Shown here: piece after piece, positions 56,617 to 64,000 of the stretch | Layout: each line of letters opens with the position of its first letter | Position numbering within the stretch: the first letter of the stretch is position 1 | Assembly (NCBI RefSeq): GCF_021739485.1 | Contig: NZ_JAJFNK010000004.1 | Location: 124,001 to 188,000, forward strand | Direction: 5' to 3' | DNA from: Alicyclobacillus tolerans | Lineage (GTDB): Bacteria; Bacillota; Bacilli; Alicyclobacillales; Alicyclobacillaceae | Length of the DNA stretch: 64,000 nt | Program-made: the position numbers and the translations under genes | The notes under the pieces: model-generated | The model's input: only the letters and a program-made list of their open reading frames with translations | What the model was told of the DNA's origin: nothing | Database searches by the model: none

Positions 56617-58188
56617 ATGCACAACGGAAAACTCAAGAAACGACTGTCCCTGACTGATTTGATTTTTATCGGCTTTGGGGCCATTTTTGGATCCGGCTGG
56701 CTCTTCGCGTCCAGCAAAGTGGTATCCATGGCGGGACCTGCTGGATGGATGTCCTGGGTCATTGCCGGTATTGCCGTAATTCTTCTTGGTCTCGTCTATG
56801 CGGAACTTGGCGGCGCCATCCCCCGAGCCGGTGGAATTGTACGCTACCCGGTGTACTCTCACGGTCCGCTGATGGGATACTTAATGGGTTTCGCGACTTT
56901 AGTTGCCTACTCTAGCCTATGCAGCATTGAAGTAGAAGCTGCTCGCCAATACGCTTCTTCGTGGTGGCCGGCACTTTCTGCCGGCAGTACACAATCCCCG
57001 ACAATGCTCGGATGGATTGTTCAAGTGATTTTGCTCTTCATCTTTTTTTTGCTGAACTTCTGGAGTGTGGGAACGTTTGCAAAGACCAACACCGTGATGA
57101 CCGTGCTCAAGTTCGTCGTCCCGACCTTAACCGTCATCGTTTTGTTTGTGTCCATGCATAGGTCAAACTTTACCTCGCACGGATTCGCTCCCTTTGGTGC
57201 GTCAGGTGTAGAAACGGCCATCTCTTCTGGGGGTGTCATCTTCGCCTACCTGGGTCTGCAGCCCATCGTTGCTGTGGCCAGTGAAGCAAAACGCCCACAG
57301 ACCAGTGTCCCCATTGCACTGATTGTATCCGTCGTTCTCTCCACCGTCGTATACGTTCTCCTGCAAGTTGCCTTCATCGGCGCCATTCCTCCCAGTCAAT
57401 TGACCGGAGGTTGGGCTCCAATCCTAAAGGCCTTCAGCCTGCCGTTTCGAGATGTTGCGATGGCCTTGGGTATCGTCTGGCTAGCTGTCCTAATTGTGTT
57501 CGATGCCATCGTCTCGCCGAGTGGAACTGCCAATATTTTTATGAACTCGTCTTCTCGTATTGTGTATGGCTGGGCGAAAAATGGAACGCTATTCAAAATT
57601 TTTGCGAAGGTGGATGAAAAAACTGGAATTCCGCGACCCGCTCTTTGGTTGGCATTCATCCTCTCGATTTTCTGGACTCTGCCATTTCCGTCCTGGGGCA
57701 CGCTGATTGGTGTGGTGTCGGACGCACTCGTTCTTACTTATGCACTGGCCCCCATCTCGGCCTACGCATTTCGCAAGAACGCACCCCATGTACCGCGCCC
57801 TTTTCATCTTCGAGGACTCAATGTTATCGGCCCCATCGCTTTTATCATTGCCAGCCTAATTGTCTACTGGACTGGATGGGGCGTTGACTCCTGGCTGTTA
57901 GGGTCGCAGTTAGTCATGTTCGTCATCTACCTGTTGGCTAAAAAGTGGGTACCCACAGCCCAAGTGGCATTTCGACAACAAATCAAATCCTCCTGGTGGC
58001 TCGTCTTTTACTACATCGCCATCATCATCGTGTCGTATTTCGGAAACTTCGGCGGTATCGGCGCCATCCCAGGAGTTTGGGATCAAATTTTCATCGCCGT
58101 CATCGCAGTCATCACCTACTATTGGGGAGGCTACACTGGCTTGCCGGAAGCCATTCTAGATGAAGACCCTACGGAGGAGAGCGCATAA
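56617..58188 (+). CDS. APC-superfamily amino acid permease
   Basis: 523 aa, about 12 to 14 helices. Helix 1 has LIFIGFGAIFGSGWLFASSK, the substrate-binding GxGxGW-type break. ELGGAIPRAGGIVRYP is the conserved loop after helix 2. The polar C-terminal tail ends in DEDPTEESA. ATG 56617 with AAGGAG at 7 nt; the frame is open nine codons upstream. Amino acid specificity is not evident. Single gene with a strong terminator. Confidence 0.88.
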   Translation: MHNGKLKKRLSLTDLIFIGFGAIFGSGWLFASSKVVSMAGPAGWMSWVIAGIAVILLGLVYAELGGAIPRAGGIVRYPVYSHGPLMGYLMGFATLVAYSSLCSIEVEAARQYASSWWPALSAGSTQSPTMLGWIVQVILLFIFFLLNFWSVGTFAKTNTVMTVLKFVVPTLTVIVLFVSMHRSNFTSHGFAPFGASGVETAISSGGVIFAYLGLQPIVAVASEAKRPQTSVPIALIVSVVLSTVVYVLLQVAFIGAIPPSQLTGGWAPILKAFSLPFRDVAMALGIVWLAVLIVFDAIVSPSGTANIFMNSSSRIVYGWAKNGTLFKIFAKVDEKTGIPRPALWLAFILSIFWTLPFPSWGTLIGVVSDALVLTYALAPISAYAFRKNAPHVPRPFHLRGLNVIGPIAFIIASLIVYWTGWGVDSWLLGSQLVMFVIYLLAKKWVPTAQVAFRQQIKSSWWLVFYYIAIIIVSYFGNFGGIGAIPGVWDQIFIAVIAVITYYWGGYTGLPEAILDEDPTEESA

Positions 58189-58280
58189 GCGCAAGAGGCA
58201 AAACGCTATCTTCGTTCTCAGGTCTATGTTCTCTCGTGTTTTGTTCTCACGCTTGTCGACTTTTGTCGCTTGATTTAAAG

Positions 58281-58310
58281 ACAGGGCTGCACGCCAACGT
58301 GCAGCCCTGT
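58281..58310. terminator. Strong hairpin between convergent genes
   Basis: ACAGGGCTGCACG-CCAA-CGTGCAGCCCTGT, a perfect 13-bp stem with a 4-nt loop between the APC permease and the EamA transporter. Little T follows on the plus strand. Confidence 0.75.
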
Positions 58311-58316
58311 TCCCAA

Positions 58317-59201
58317 CTAATCCAGGGATGCCTCACCTGCGTCCGAAACCAGCTTGGGTTCCGGCCAGTTCACCAGAAATATCCCTAGGAAAATGAGCAT
58401 TCCTCCAATAAATACTTCCCAGGTAATTGCCTCGCCGAGCAATAGCCAACCTGAAATCACTCCAAAAAATGGGGCAAGAAACAGAAAAGCACTGGTTTTT
58501 CCCGCATCCCCTTGCTGAAGCAGGTAAAACCAAACTGCAAATTGGACCACTGAAGCCATAATGGCAAGCCACAGTTCAATTGTAATCGACATGCCGTTTA
58601 CCACGAAAACCGGGTGTTCCATCGTCACACCTAACGCGAGCAAAAGCAGCCCGCCAATTAACATCTGATATGCCGTCAATACCCAAGTGTCAATTTGCGT
58701 TCCCCAACGCTTGATGAACAACGTTGCAATCGCCCAAGACACTGCACTGAGAAATGCCAGCCATGTTCCAAGCCGCAAATGCAGGTGAAACCCTAAGGTG
58801 ATAAAAACACCGAAAAACCCTAGAATGACCCCGCTCCATTGCAAGAGTCGATATCTTGCTCCCATAAACACCGTCCCAAGAATGATCACGAGCAAGGGAT
58901 TCATGAATGTCAAAATCGACGACTCACTGGCGGGGATGGTTCTGAGACTCATAAAGATACATCCCATAACGCCAGCTGTCTGAAACAACCCAATTAGCGC
59001 AATTTGAAACCAAGCTGCGACATTTCTCGGATGACGCCGCTTAATAACAAACGCAGCCATCAGAATTCCTGCCAGTGTAAAGCGGATCCCGACAAGCAGA
59101 AGAGGAGAGATATACTGCAATCCTACTTTTCCTATGGCGAACGCCGAACCCATCAGGCTTGTCGTAATGAGCACAAGCGTTGCAAACAACCATCGATTCA
59201 C
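58317..59201 (-). CDS. EamA/DMT-family transporter
   Basis: About 294 aa, ten helices in two EamA repeats (about 8-135 and 150-285). Typical are GSAFAIGKVGLQYISPLLLVGIRF at the start, TFMNPLLVIILG at the end of repeat 1 and LGEAITWEVFIGGMLIFLGIF in repeat 2. GTG 59201 has better spacing from AAGGGG than the ATG at 59210. Substrate unknown. Divergent from exonuclease III. Confidence 0.87.
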   Translation of the reverse strand: MNRWLFATLVLITTSLMGSAFAIGKVGLQYISPLLLVGIRFTLAGILMAAFVIKRRHPRNVAAWFQIALIGLFQTAGVMGCIFMSLRTIPASESSILTFMNPLLVIILGTVFMGARYRLLQWSGVILGFFGVFITLGFHLHLRLGTWLAFLSAVSWAIATLFIKRWGTQIDTWVLTAYQMLIGGLLLLALGVTMEHPVFVVNGMSITIELWLAIMASVVQFAVWFYLLQQGDAGKTSAFLFLAPFFGVISGWLLLGEAITWEVFIGGMLIFLGIFLVNWPEPKLVSDAGEASLD

Positions 59202-59305
59202 AGAGTTCATCCCCTTCCCCCACTCATTGTACCCTGTATCCCATCTTAGTCTAAAATCTAAACAATGTATGCTACACTAGGGCAAAAGAAAACTGTAAGG
59301 GGATT

Positions 59306-60070
59306 TTGAAACTGAAACTGGTATCTTGGAATGTCAACGGCTTGAGATCGTGCGTCAATAAAGGTTTTCACGATTACTTCAATCACATCCAAGCGGATAT
59401 ATTCTGCCTCCAGGAAACAAAACTCCAGGAAGGGCAAATTCATTTAGAACTTGGGGAGGGTTATCAGCAATACTGGAATTACGCCCTCAAAAAGGGCTAC
59501 TCCGGGACAGCTGTTTTTTCGAGGCTTCCCCCCCTCTCCGTGCGCTACGGTCTCGAGGACGAGACTGAACCGGAAGGACGCATTATCACTCTGGAGTTTG
59601 AAACCTTCTACCTCGTCACTGTGTACACGCCCAACGCCAAACGCGATCTCTCAAGACTTGCATATCGAGTGGAATGGGAAGATAGATTTCGGAGGTATGT
59701 CCTGCAACTTGATGCACGCAAGCCCGTGATCATTTGCGGCGATTTAAATGTTGCCCATCAAGAGATCGACCTGAAGAATGCCAAAGGAAATCGCGGAAAT
59801 TCGGGCTTTACAGAGGAAGAGAGAGAAAAGATGACGCGGCTGCTCGACTCAGGTTTCACGGACTCCTTTCGATATCTTTACCCTGAACGCAGGGATGCCT
59901 TCTCTTGGTGGTCGAATATGCCGAAGGTGCGTGAAAGGAACGTTGGGTGGCGAATTGATTATTTTCTCGTTTCAACTCGATTGCGCCCCTTCATCTCTGA
60001 TGCCTGCATAGATTCCGACGTGTTCGGGAGCGATCACTGTCCGGTTGTGCTTGACATGGCCGAATTTTAA
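59306..60070 (+). CDS. xth: Exodeoxyribonuclease III
   Basis: 254 aa AP endonuclease/3'-5' exonuclease of base-excision repair. SWNVNGLRS (metal Asn), CLQETKLQ (metal Glu), CGDLNVAHQEIDLKN (catalytic Asp-Asn), GWRIDYFLVS and SDHCPVVLDM (catalytic Asp-His) are all intact. TTG start with AAGGGG close upstream; no better start exists. Confidence 0.94.
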   Translation: MKLKLVSWNVNGLRSCVNKGFHDYFNHIQADIFCLQETKLQEGQIHLELGEGYQQYWNYALKKGYSGTAVFSRLPPLSVRYGLEDETEPEGRIITLEFETFYLVTVYTPNAKRDLSRLAYRVEWEDRFRRYVLQLDARKPVIICGDLNVAHQEIDLKNAKGNRGNSGFTEEEREKMTRLLDSGFTDSFRYLYPERRDAFSWWSNMPKVRERNVGWRIDYFLVSTRLRPFISDACIDSDVFGSDHCPVVLDMAEF

Positions 60071-60213
60071 TCCACTTTCACCACCTCTGAAAATCGGGGC
60101 AGCGGAACAAAACGTGCACAACTGCCCCTCATCGTCCCCCAAAATGGTTAAGGCAACAAAGATTTGTGCTCCTCACCACTTCCATTCGCCTTTCCCTGAT
60201 GTTTGTCCACAGG

Positions 60214-60222
60214 CATACCTTA
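60214..60222 (+). promoter_or_regulatory. Possible late-sporulation -10 element
   Basis: CATACCTTA fits the sigma-K -10 pattern CATA-N3-TA and partly sigma-E. It lies 31 nt before the first YjcZ-like gene. A convincing -35 was not found. Confidence 0.3.
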
Positions 60223-60252
60223 TAGCACGTCAAATTCAGAGGGGGGATTTCG

Positions 60253-60381
60253 ATGTACGGCGGAACCTTTGGCGGATACACACGGTGGGCAGTTGTGTTT
60301 CTGATTATCTTCGTGTTGTTCTTCCTGCTCGTACCGGGGTACGGCGGCGGTAGCTGCGCTGGTGGCGGTTACGGTTATTGA
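60253..60381 (+). CDS. YjcZ-like sporulation mini-protein, copy 1
   Basis: 42 aa: MYGGTFGGYTRWAVVFLIIF, then VLFFLLVPGYGGGSCAGGGY and GY. One membrane helix framed by Gly/Tyr-rich ends, the layout of the YjcZ family, which is present in many Bacilli and often expressed during sporulation. ATG follows GAGGGGGG. The C-terminal tail has a single Ser-Cys in a Gly run. It is followed 18 nt later by a second copy. Confidence 0.85.
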   Translation: MYGGTFGGYTRWAVVFLIIFVLFFLLVPGYGGGSCAGGGYGY

Positions 60382-60399
60382 TGAAAGGAGGAAACCTAA

Positions 60400-60531
60400 A
60401 TGTACGGTGGTGGAGTGTTCGGAGGGTACACACAGTGGGCTGTCGTGTTCCTGATCATCTTCGTCCTGTTCATTCTGCTCGTTCCCTATTGGGGCGGAGG
60501 CGGTAGCTGCGCTGGCGGCGGCGGCTACTAA
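60400..60531 (+). CDS. YjcZ-like sporulation mini-protein, copy 2
   Basis: 43 aa: MYGGGVFGGYTQWAVVFLII, then FVLFILLVPYWGGGGSCAGG and GGY. Same architecture as copy 1 with a conserved helix (QWAVVFLIIFVLF) and the same GGGSCAGGG tail. ATG follows AAAGGAGG at 8 nt. The two genes are a tandem duplication in one transcript that ends in a strong terminator. Confidence 0.86.
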   Translation: MYGGGVFGGYTQWAVVFLIIFVLFILLVPYWGGGGSCAGGGGY

Positions 60532-60553
60532 TTTTCAGAAGTTTAGTACTATG

Positions 60554-60584
60554 AAGGCGGTGGGAGTCTCCCTACCGCCTTTTT
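60554..60584 (+). terminator. Terminator of the YjcZ-like pair
   Basis: AAGGCGGT pairs with ACCGCCTT, with an inner GGGA/TCCC stem, followed by TTTT. It lies between the mini-proteins and the convergent YcaO gene. Confidence 0.85.
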
Positions 60585-60595
60585 AAAATGTATCA

Positions 60596-62566
60596 TTACG
60601 AAAACGGATGGCAGTCTTGATTGATGTCTTGTTCCGTCAGCACCCGTGAGGAATATCCCATACGAACCGGCAATTCGAACAATCTTGAAAGTCCTCGAAC
60701 TCTTTGAAAGCCATAGCCAAACGTCATCGGAGTCATTCCAGGGATTAAAACCTTCACAGCATACAGTTCACCATAAGACAACTCAACACTGGTTTGGTTC
60801 ACCACGATCACGTCAAATCCCCGCTCGTGCAGATCTTCAAGTACGGAAGCTAAAATCAATCCAATGTCTCGTGAACCGATTTGGTACCGCCTGGCTACCC
60901 CCCTGTGAACTTGTTCGACGGGCTGAATCTGCTTTCGATTTCTTGGCCTCAAAAGAAACTTCCATCGCGGGTAGGCTTCGGGCAAGGCAGCGACTGCAAC
61001 GTGATCGAGAATAGCCTTGATTTTTTTTGCATCCAAGAACATGGAAACCGCCTCTGTGCGCCTCTCTTCCGGTGCTCGCTGAAGGTTTGCCACTTGAACC
61101 GTTAATTCGCGAAGCGCACCATGGACCGCCTGGTAGGGATTTAAATGGCAAGCCGAGCCGCTGACCACTTTCGGATACTCATGGTCTCGGTTGATGGCTA
61201 CCGCGCATACAGCCGGTATGCGGAGATCGTGGGATATATTAAAGAGACGAACTTTATAACCATTGTCCCGCAAGTATCGTAAAGCATCTGATGTTTTGGT
61301 TGGACAATGGCTCCCCACCGTAAGCTCTGGCACCGCCATCTTGCCGTACCACATGTTGAGAAATCCATCCCGCTCCAAAACTTCGAAAATCCCGAAAAGG
61401 ACAGCTTCTTCTATCGTCCCGCCAATTGCGCATCCATTGGAGGTTTCCGCAATGAACCTCTTCGCATCAGCCGTGGGTCCGTAATACGCAATCTGCTCCG
61501 GAATGAGAACCGGCTTACGATTCTTCGTCGAATATGCCCAAACCCACGAGTACCTCTTGTCTTCATCAAAAGGTTCAAAGTGAGGATAGGACGATGGAAT
61601 CAACTCTTCACTCTGTAAACCGAACTGTGACGGATGTACGGCGACGTCGCCCAGTTCCGCATAGCTGCCACGGACGACAGGTCGTCGATTTACAGCCTGA
61701 AATCCACAACTGCGCTCCAGCACTTCAAGCATGGCGGACTGCTTGGCCTCGACGACGGAAAAACCCGAGCCATACCCGGCAATATCGGCGCCAGCAGGTG
61801 TATAAATATAGGCATCTGCCTGAACGTAACCGTCGTCATTCCAGAACTGATTGGTGGAAGAAATATAACCTACCTTCGCATGCACATATAACCCTTCTAA
61901 ACGCTTGAAGTCCACAGTCCGAACCCGCAACGCCTCCACATCGTTCAAAATGTGAGAAGCCAATTGCACTGTGGCAAGAGCCGCATCGTCATCTGGCATA
62001 AGGTTGCATCGAGGACAATCGTGACTTGGGACAAGCGGCACCCACTGAATGTCTTCCGCTTGCTCGTAGACACCGATCTTGCCTTTGCAATTTGGAGGAT
62101 TCGACGATTTGAGAATAATGGATTGTATCTCATCGGTTACAATGTTCCCCAGTGTGAAAAGGTCAGATTGCGACATCTCCAGGGGTTCCACGACACTGCT
62201 GTCTTGTGGGTCAAAAATCGCATTCAAGAAACTTCGGTCGAACGTATTTTCCCAGCGTAGTTGTAAACAAGTCACGCAGCCAGGTACTTCCGGAGTCTCC
62301 AAAGGACCGAGCAGGACCGTCGTTCCCCTGCCCAGCACAGCAAGGACACCAACTTTTAAACTCCTGCACTTTTCCAAAACCGATTGCTCAAATTCAGACG
62401 ATGCATCGGATGCCAAAACAACCAGTGTTGGCTTGTATTTTTCCAGATCATCCAGTGAACCGTTGTGTATCAGTTGAATTTCACTCGTTGGACTGTACTT
62501 TTTGTGCCAGGAGTCAATGATTTGTTTACCCAAACTGGAACCGTTGTGAAATACAATAATATTCAT
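60596..62566 (-). CDS. YcaO-domain cyclodehydratase with fused ThiF-like leader domain (TOMM type)
   Basis: About 656 aa. The N-terminal part (about 1-210) is the ThiF/Ocin-like module of azoline-forming enzymes with two zinc-binding pairs, [10 protein letters not shown] and CPRCNLMP. The YcaO domain (about 235-650) has ATP-site motifs [29 protein letters not shown] and [24 protein letters not shown]. It lacks the PxPxP C-terminal end seen in many azoline YcaO proteins (ends [10 protein letters not shown]). ATG 62566 after GGGGGA. No dehydrogenase, protease, exporter or classical precursor gene adjoins; the closest peptides are the two YjcZ-like genes across the terminator. Confidence 0.87.
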   Translation of the reverse strand: MNIIVFHNGSSLGKQIIDSWHKKYSPTSEIQLIHNGSLDDLEKYKPTLVVLASDASSEFEQSVLEKCRSLKVGVLAVLGRGTTVLLGPLETPEVPGCVTCLQLRWENTFDRSFLNAIFDPQDSSVVEPLEMSQSDLFTLGNIVTDEIQSIILKSSNPPNCKGKIGVYEQAEDIQWVPLVPSHDCPRCNLMPDDDAALATVQLASHILNDVEALRVRTVDFKRLEGLYVHAKVGYISSTNQFWNDDGYVQADAYIYTPAGADIAGYGSGFSVVEAKQSAMLEVLERSCGFQAVNRRPVVRGSYAELGDVAVHPSQFGLQSEELIPSSYPHFEPFDEDKRYSWVWAYSTKNRKPVLIPEQIAYYGPTADAKRFIAETSNGCAIGGTIEEAVLFGIFEVLERDGFLNMWYGKMAVPELTVGSHCPTKTSDALRYLRDNGYKVRLFNISHDLRIPAVCAVAINRDHEYPKVVSGSACHLNPYQAVHGALRELTVQVANLQRAPEERRTEAVSMFLDAKKIKAILDHVAVAALPEAYPRWKFLLRPRNRKQIQPVEQVHRGVARRYQIGSRDIGLILASVLEDLHERGFDVIVVNQTSVELSYGELYAVKVLIPGMTPMTFGYGFQRVRGLSRLFELPVRMGYSSRVLTEQDINQDCHPFS

Positions 62567-62730
62567 TGGATCCCCCGCAATTGCGCAGCTTTCGCGCACT
62601 GTATCACGAGTCAAAATATTCGTGTATTGTTGTCAATAGAACAGTCGCGTTTTTTACGCAGGTCTTAACCCACTGTTTTTTTGAAGTCAAATGGCAGTTG
62701 TTCAACGAAGTTTTCGGGGGAGGGAAAGAC

Positions 62731-63348
62731 ATGTTCATTCCATCGCATTTTCAAATCCAAGATGAAGGCACTGCCTACGACATGATTTCAAAATACGGCT
62801 TTGCAACACTGTTTTCCCAACACAAAGGCATACCCTGCGCAACTCACTTACCCTTGATCTTGAGCAGCGACAAAAAATGCTTATACGGACATTTCGCACG
62901 TCCGAATCCTCAGTGGGAGGATATCACCGGCCAAAGTGTACTAGCGGTCTTTCAGGGTCCTCACTGCTACATCTCGCCCTCTTGGTACGAGACCGATAAA
63001 GCGGTGCCCACGTGGAATTATGTGTCGATTCACGTATATGGGCCGGTTGAAATCATTGCCGGTGAAGAATTAAAGAATTCCTTACGCGAGTTGGTTCTGA
63101 AATACGAAGAACCAAACAGCTCATACAAATTTGACGAAGTAGACCCTGGTTTTATTGAGGGCATGACGAAAGGGATTGTCGGATTCAAAATCGCGATTGA
63201 TAAAGTTGAAGGAAAGGCAAAGTTAAGTCAAAACCACCCCATTGAACGACAAGAACGGATCATTCGAAGGTTAGAACAGTCGGCACACGACGATAATCGG
63301 GAAGTTGCGTCGCTCATGAAAGAGAATATCCGCAAAAAATCTCAATAG
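62731..63348 (+). CDS. PaiB-family FMN-binding protein
   Basis: 205 aa. Starts [19 protein letters not shown] like B. subtilis PaiB, and has [37 protein letters not shown] and [13 protein letters not shown], the split-barrel flavin-binding region. PaiB is described as a negative regulator of sporulation and protease genes; many members may simply be flavin enzymes. ATG 62731 follows GGGGGAGGG; the open frame upstream runs into the YcaO promoter region. Divergent from the YcaO gene. Confidence 0.88.
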   Translation: MFIPSHFQIQDEGTAYDMISKYGFATLFSQHKGIPCATHLPLILSSDKKCLYGHFARPNPQWEDITGQSVLAVFQGPHCYISPSWYETDKAVPTWNYVSIHVYGPVEIIAGEELKNSLRELVLKYEEPNSSYKFDEVDPGFIEGMTKGIVGFKIAIDKVEGKAKLSQNHPIERQERIIRRLEQSAHDDNREVASLMKENIRKKSQ

Positions 63349-63360
63349 CAGCATCGCACC

Positions 63361-63388
63361 GAAGGCCCGGTTCCGATTCCGAGCCTTC
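63361..63388. terminator. Hairpin between convergent paiB-like and dehalogenase-like genes
   Basis: GAAGGC pairs with GCCTTC and an inner CGG with CCG. Short T tracts; a weak candidate. Confidence 0.5.
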
Positions 63389-63400
63389 CGTTGCATCCCA

Positions 63401-64000
63401 TCACATCCGGATTCGTTCCACAAACCGAGCAATCGCTGCACCGATTTCGTCCGGTGAATCTTCTTGAATGAAATGAAGTCCTTTTACCGTGATCTCCTCT
63501 TGGTTCGGCCAACTACGGCAGAATTCCCGTTGCCGTCCAATCAAAATAGAACCCGGTTGTGCATTGATAAACAGCTTTGGAAGCGATGCATTGGCTAGCC
63601 ACTTGGAATAACTTTCGACAATCGCCACGACATCTGCGGGATCGCCATCCACAGGAATCTGCCTCGGCCACGTGAGTGTTGGACGGCGAGATTCTCCCGC
63701 TTCTTTAAAGGGACAGCGGTAGACTTCCATCTCGTCGTCTGTCAACTTACGAAGGATGGAGGCTGGCAAAATTCTCTCGACAAAAATGTTCTTGTTCAAG
63801 ATAATATCTTCGCCGGCAGGCGACCTCATGGCTTGGAAAATGGCTCGAGCGTTGTCTGGCCAGTCCTCCCATGTCACTGGCTGCACAATCGCCTCCATAT
63901 AGGCAATGCCTTGAATCCGTTCAGGATGACGATGTGCCCAGTCAAATCCTAGTCCCGATCCCCAGTCATGTACGACAAGAATCACGTTATCCAGGTCCAG
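63401..64000 (-). CDS. Haloalkane-dehalogenase-like alpha/beta hydrolase (5' end outside window)
   Basis: The frame is open to base 64000; about 200 C-terminal residues are seen of the usual 290-300. [24 protein letters not shown] is the nucleophile elbow with Asp, the haloalkane-dehalogenase hallmark. Further on are a cap domain ([20 protein letters not shown]) and [15 protein letters not shown] with the catalytic His. Whether it cleaves haloalkanes cannot be said; related enzymes act on epoxides and esters, though those with Asp-Trp here are mostly dehalogenases. Confidence 0.85.
   Translation of the reverse strand: MDLDNVILVVHDWGSGLGFDWAHRHPERIQGIAYMEAIVQPVTWEDWPDNARAIFQAMRSPAGEDIILNKNIFVERILPASILRKLTDDEMEVYRCPFKEAGESRRPTLTWPRQIPVDGDPADVVAIVESYSKWLANASLPKLFINAQPGSILIGRQREFCRSWPNQEEITVKGLHFIQEDSPDEIGAAIARFVERIRM

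Overview
The window looks like a chromosome segment of a spore-forming member of the Bacilli, most like an Alicyclobacillaceae-type thermo- or acidotolerant aerobe. The evidence is a GerA-type germinant receptor operon, two YjcZ-like sporulation mini-proteins, a LysM protein, a GlpF/GlpK/GlpD set, strong Shine-Dalgarno sites, many GTG/TTG starts and a base composition near half GC. The genus is an inference; no rRNA or tRNA gene was recognised. Many start codons below were placed by the best-spaced Shine-Dalgarno site rather than the longest frame.

Layout. 1-4.3 kb: end of an MFS transporter, then a D-glucarate module on the minus strand (gudD, a FadR-type regulator, kdgD), with the same TTGT-N3-ACAA palindrome ahead of gudD and kdgD. 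4.9-13.2 kb: a seven-gene group 4 [NiFe]-hydrogenase (Hyf/Hyc-like) operon closed by an ArsR-type regulator, with a 15-bp inverted repeat at the promoter. 13.2-25 kb: drug-efflux MFS, acyl-CoA dehydrogenase, TPP-riboswitch-controlled thiC, cbiZ and a cobC-like phosphatase, SDR, wrbA, aldo/keto reductase and a decayed reductase remnant. 25-36 kb: a two-component system with a secreted coiled-coil protein, a GerA operon with two permease subunits, and glutaminyl-tRNA synthetase. 36-43 kb: a glycosyltransferase preceded by a small coupled ORF, a diguanylate cyclase, a His-rich LysM protein, a DsbA/FrnE-like thiol oxidoreductase whose first active-site Cys codon is an in-frame TGA, an isochorismatase-like hydrolase, and htpG behind a perfect CIRCE operator. 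43-54 kb: a glycerol/dihydroxyacetone block on the minus strand (ptsI, an HPr-fused sigma-54 activator, dhaK, dhaL, dhaM, an HPr, glpF, glpK, glpD). 54-64 kb: HNH fragment, methyltransferase, hypothetical coiled-coil protein, APC permease, EamA transporter, exonuclease III, two YjcZ-like peptides, a YcaO cyclodehydratase, a PaiB-like protein and the end of a haloalkane-dehalogenase-like hydrolase.

Three systems stand out. (1) The DsbA-like gene reads through TGA at the exact place of the first Cys of CPFC, has a strong ribosome site upstream, and carries a plausible bacterial SECIS hairpin about 20 nt downstream: a candidate selenoprotein. (2) The DHA block forms a closed circuit: its own Enzyme I, an HPr, DhaM/L/K, and an enhancer-binding protein with an N-terminal HPr-like domain, with two near-identical -24/-12 promoters, one before ptsI (which also carries the activator gene) and one before dhaK. 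(3) A fused YcaO cyclodehydratase converges on two tiny genes whose Gly-rich tails hold a single Ser-Cys, raising the untested possibility that the sporulation mini-proteins are its substrates.
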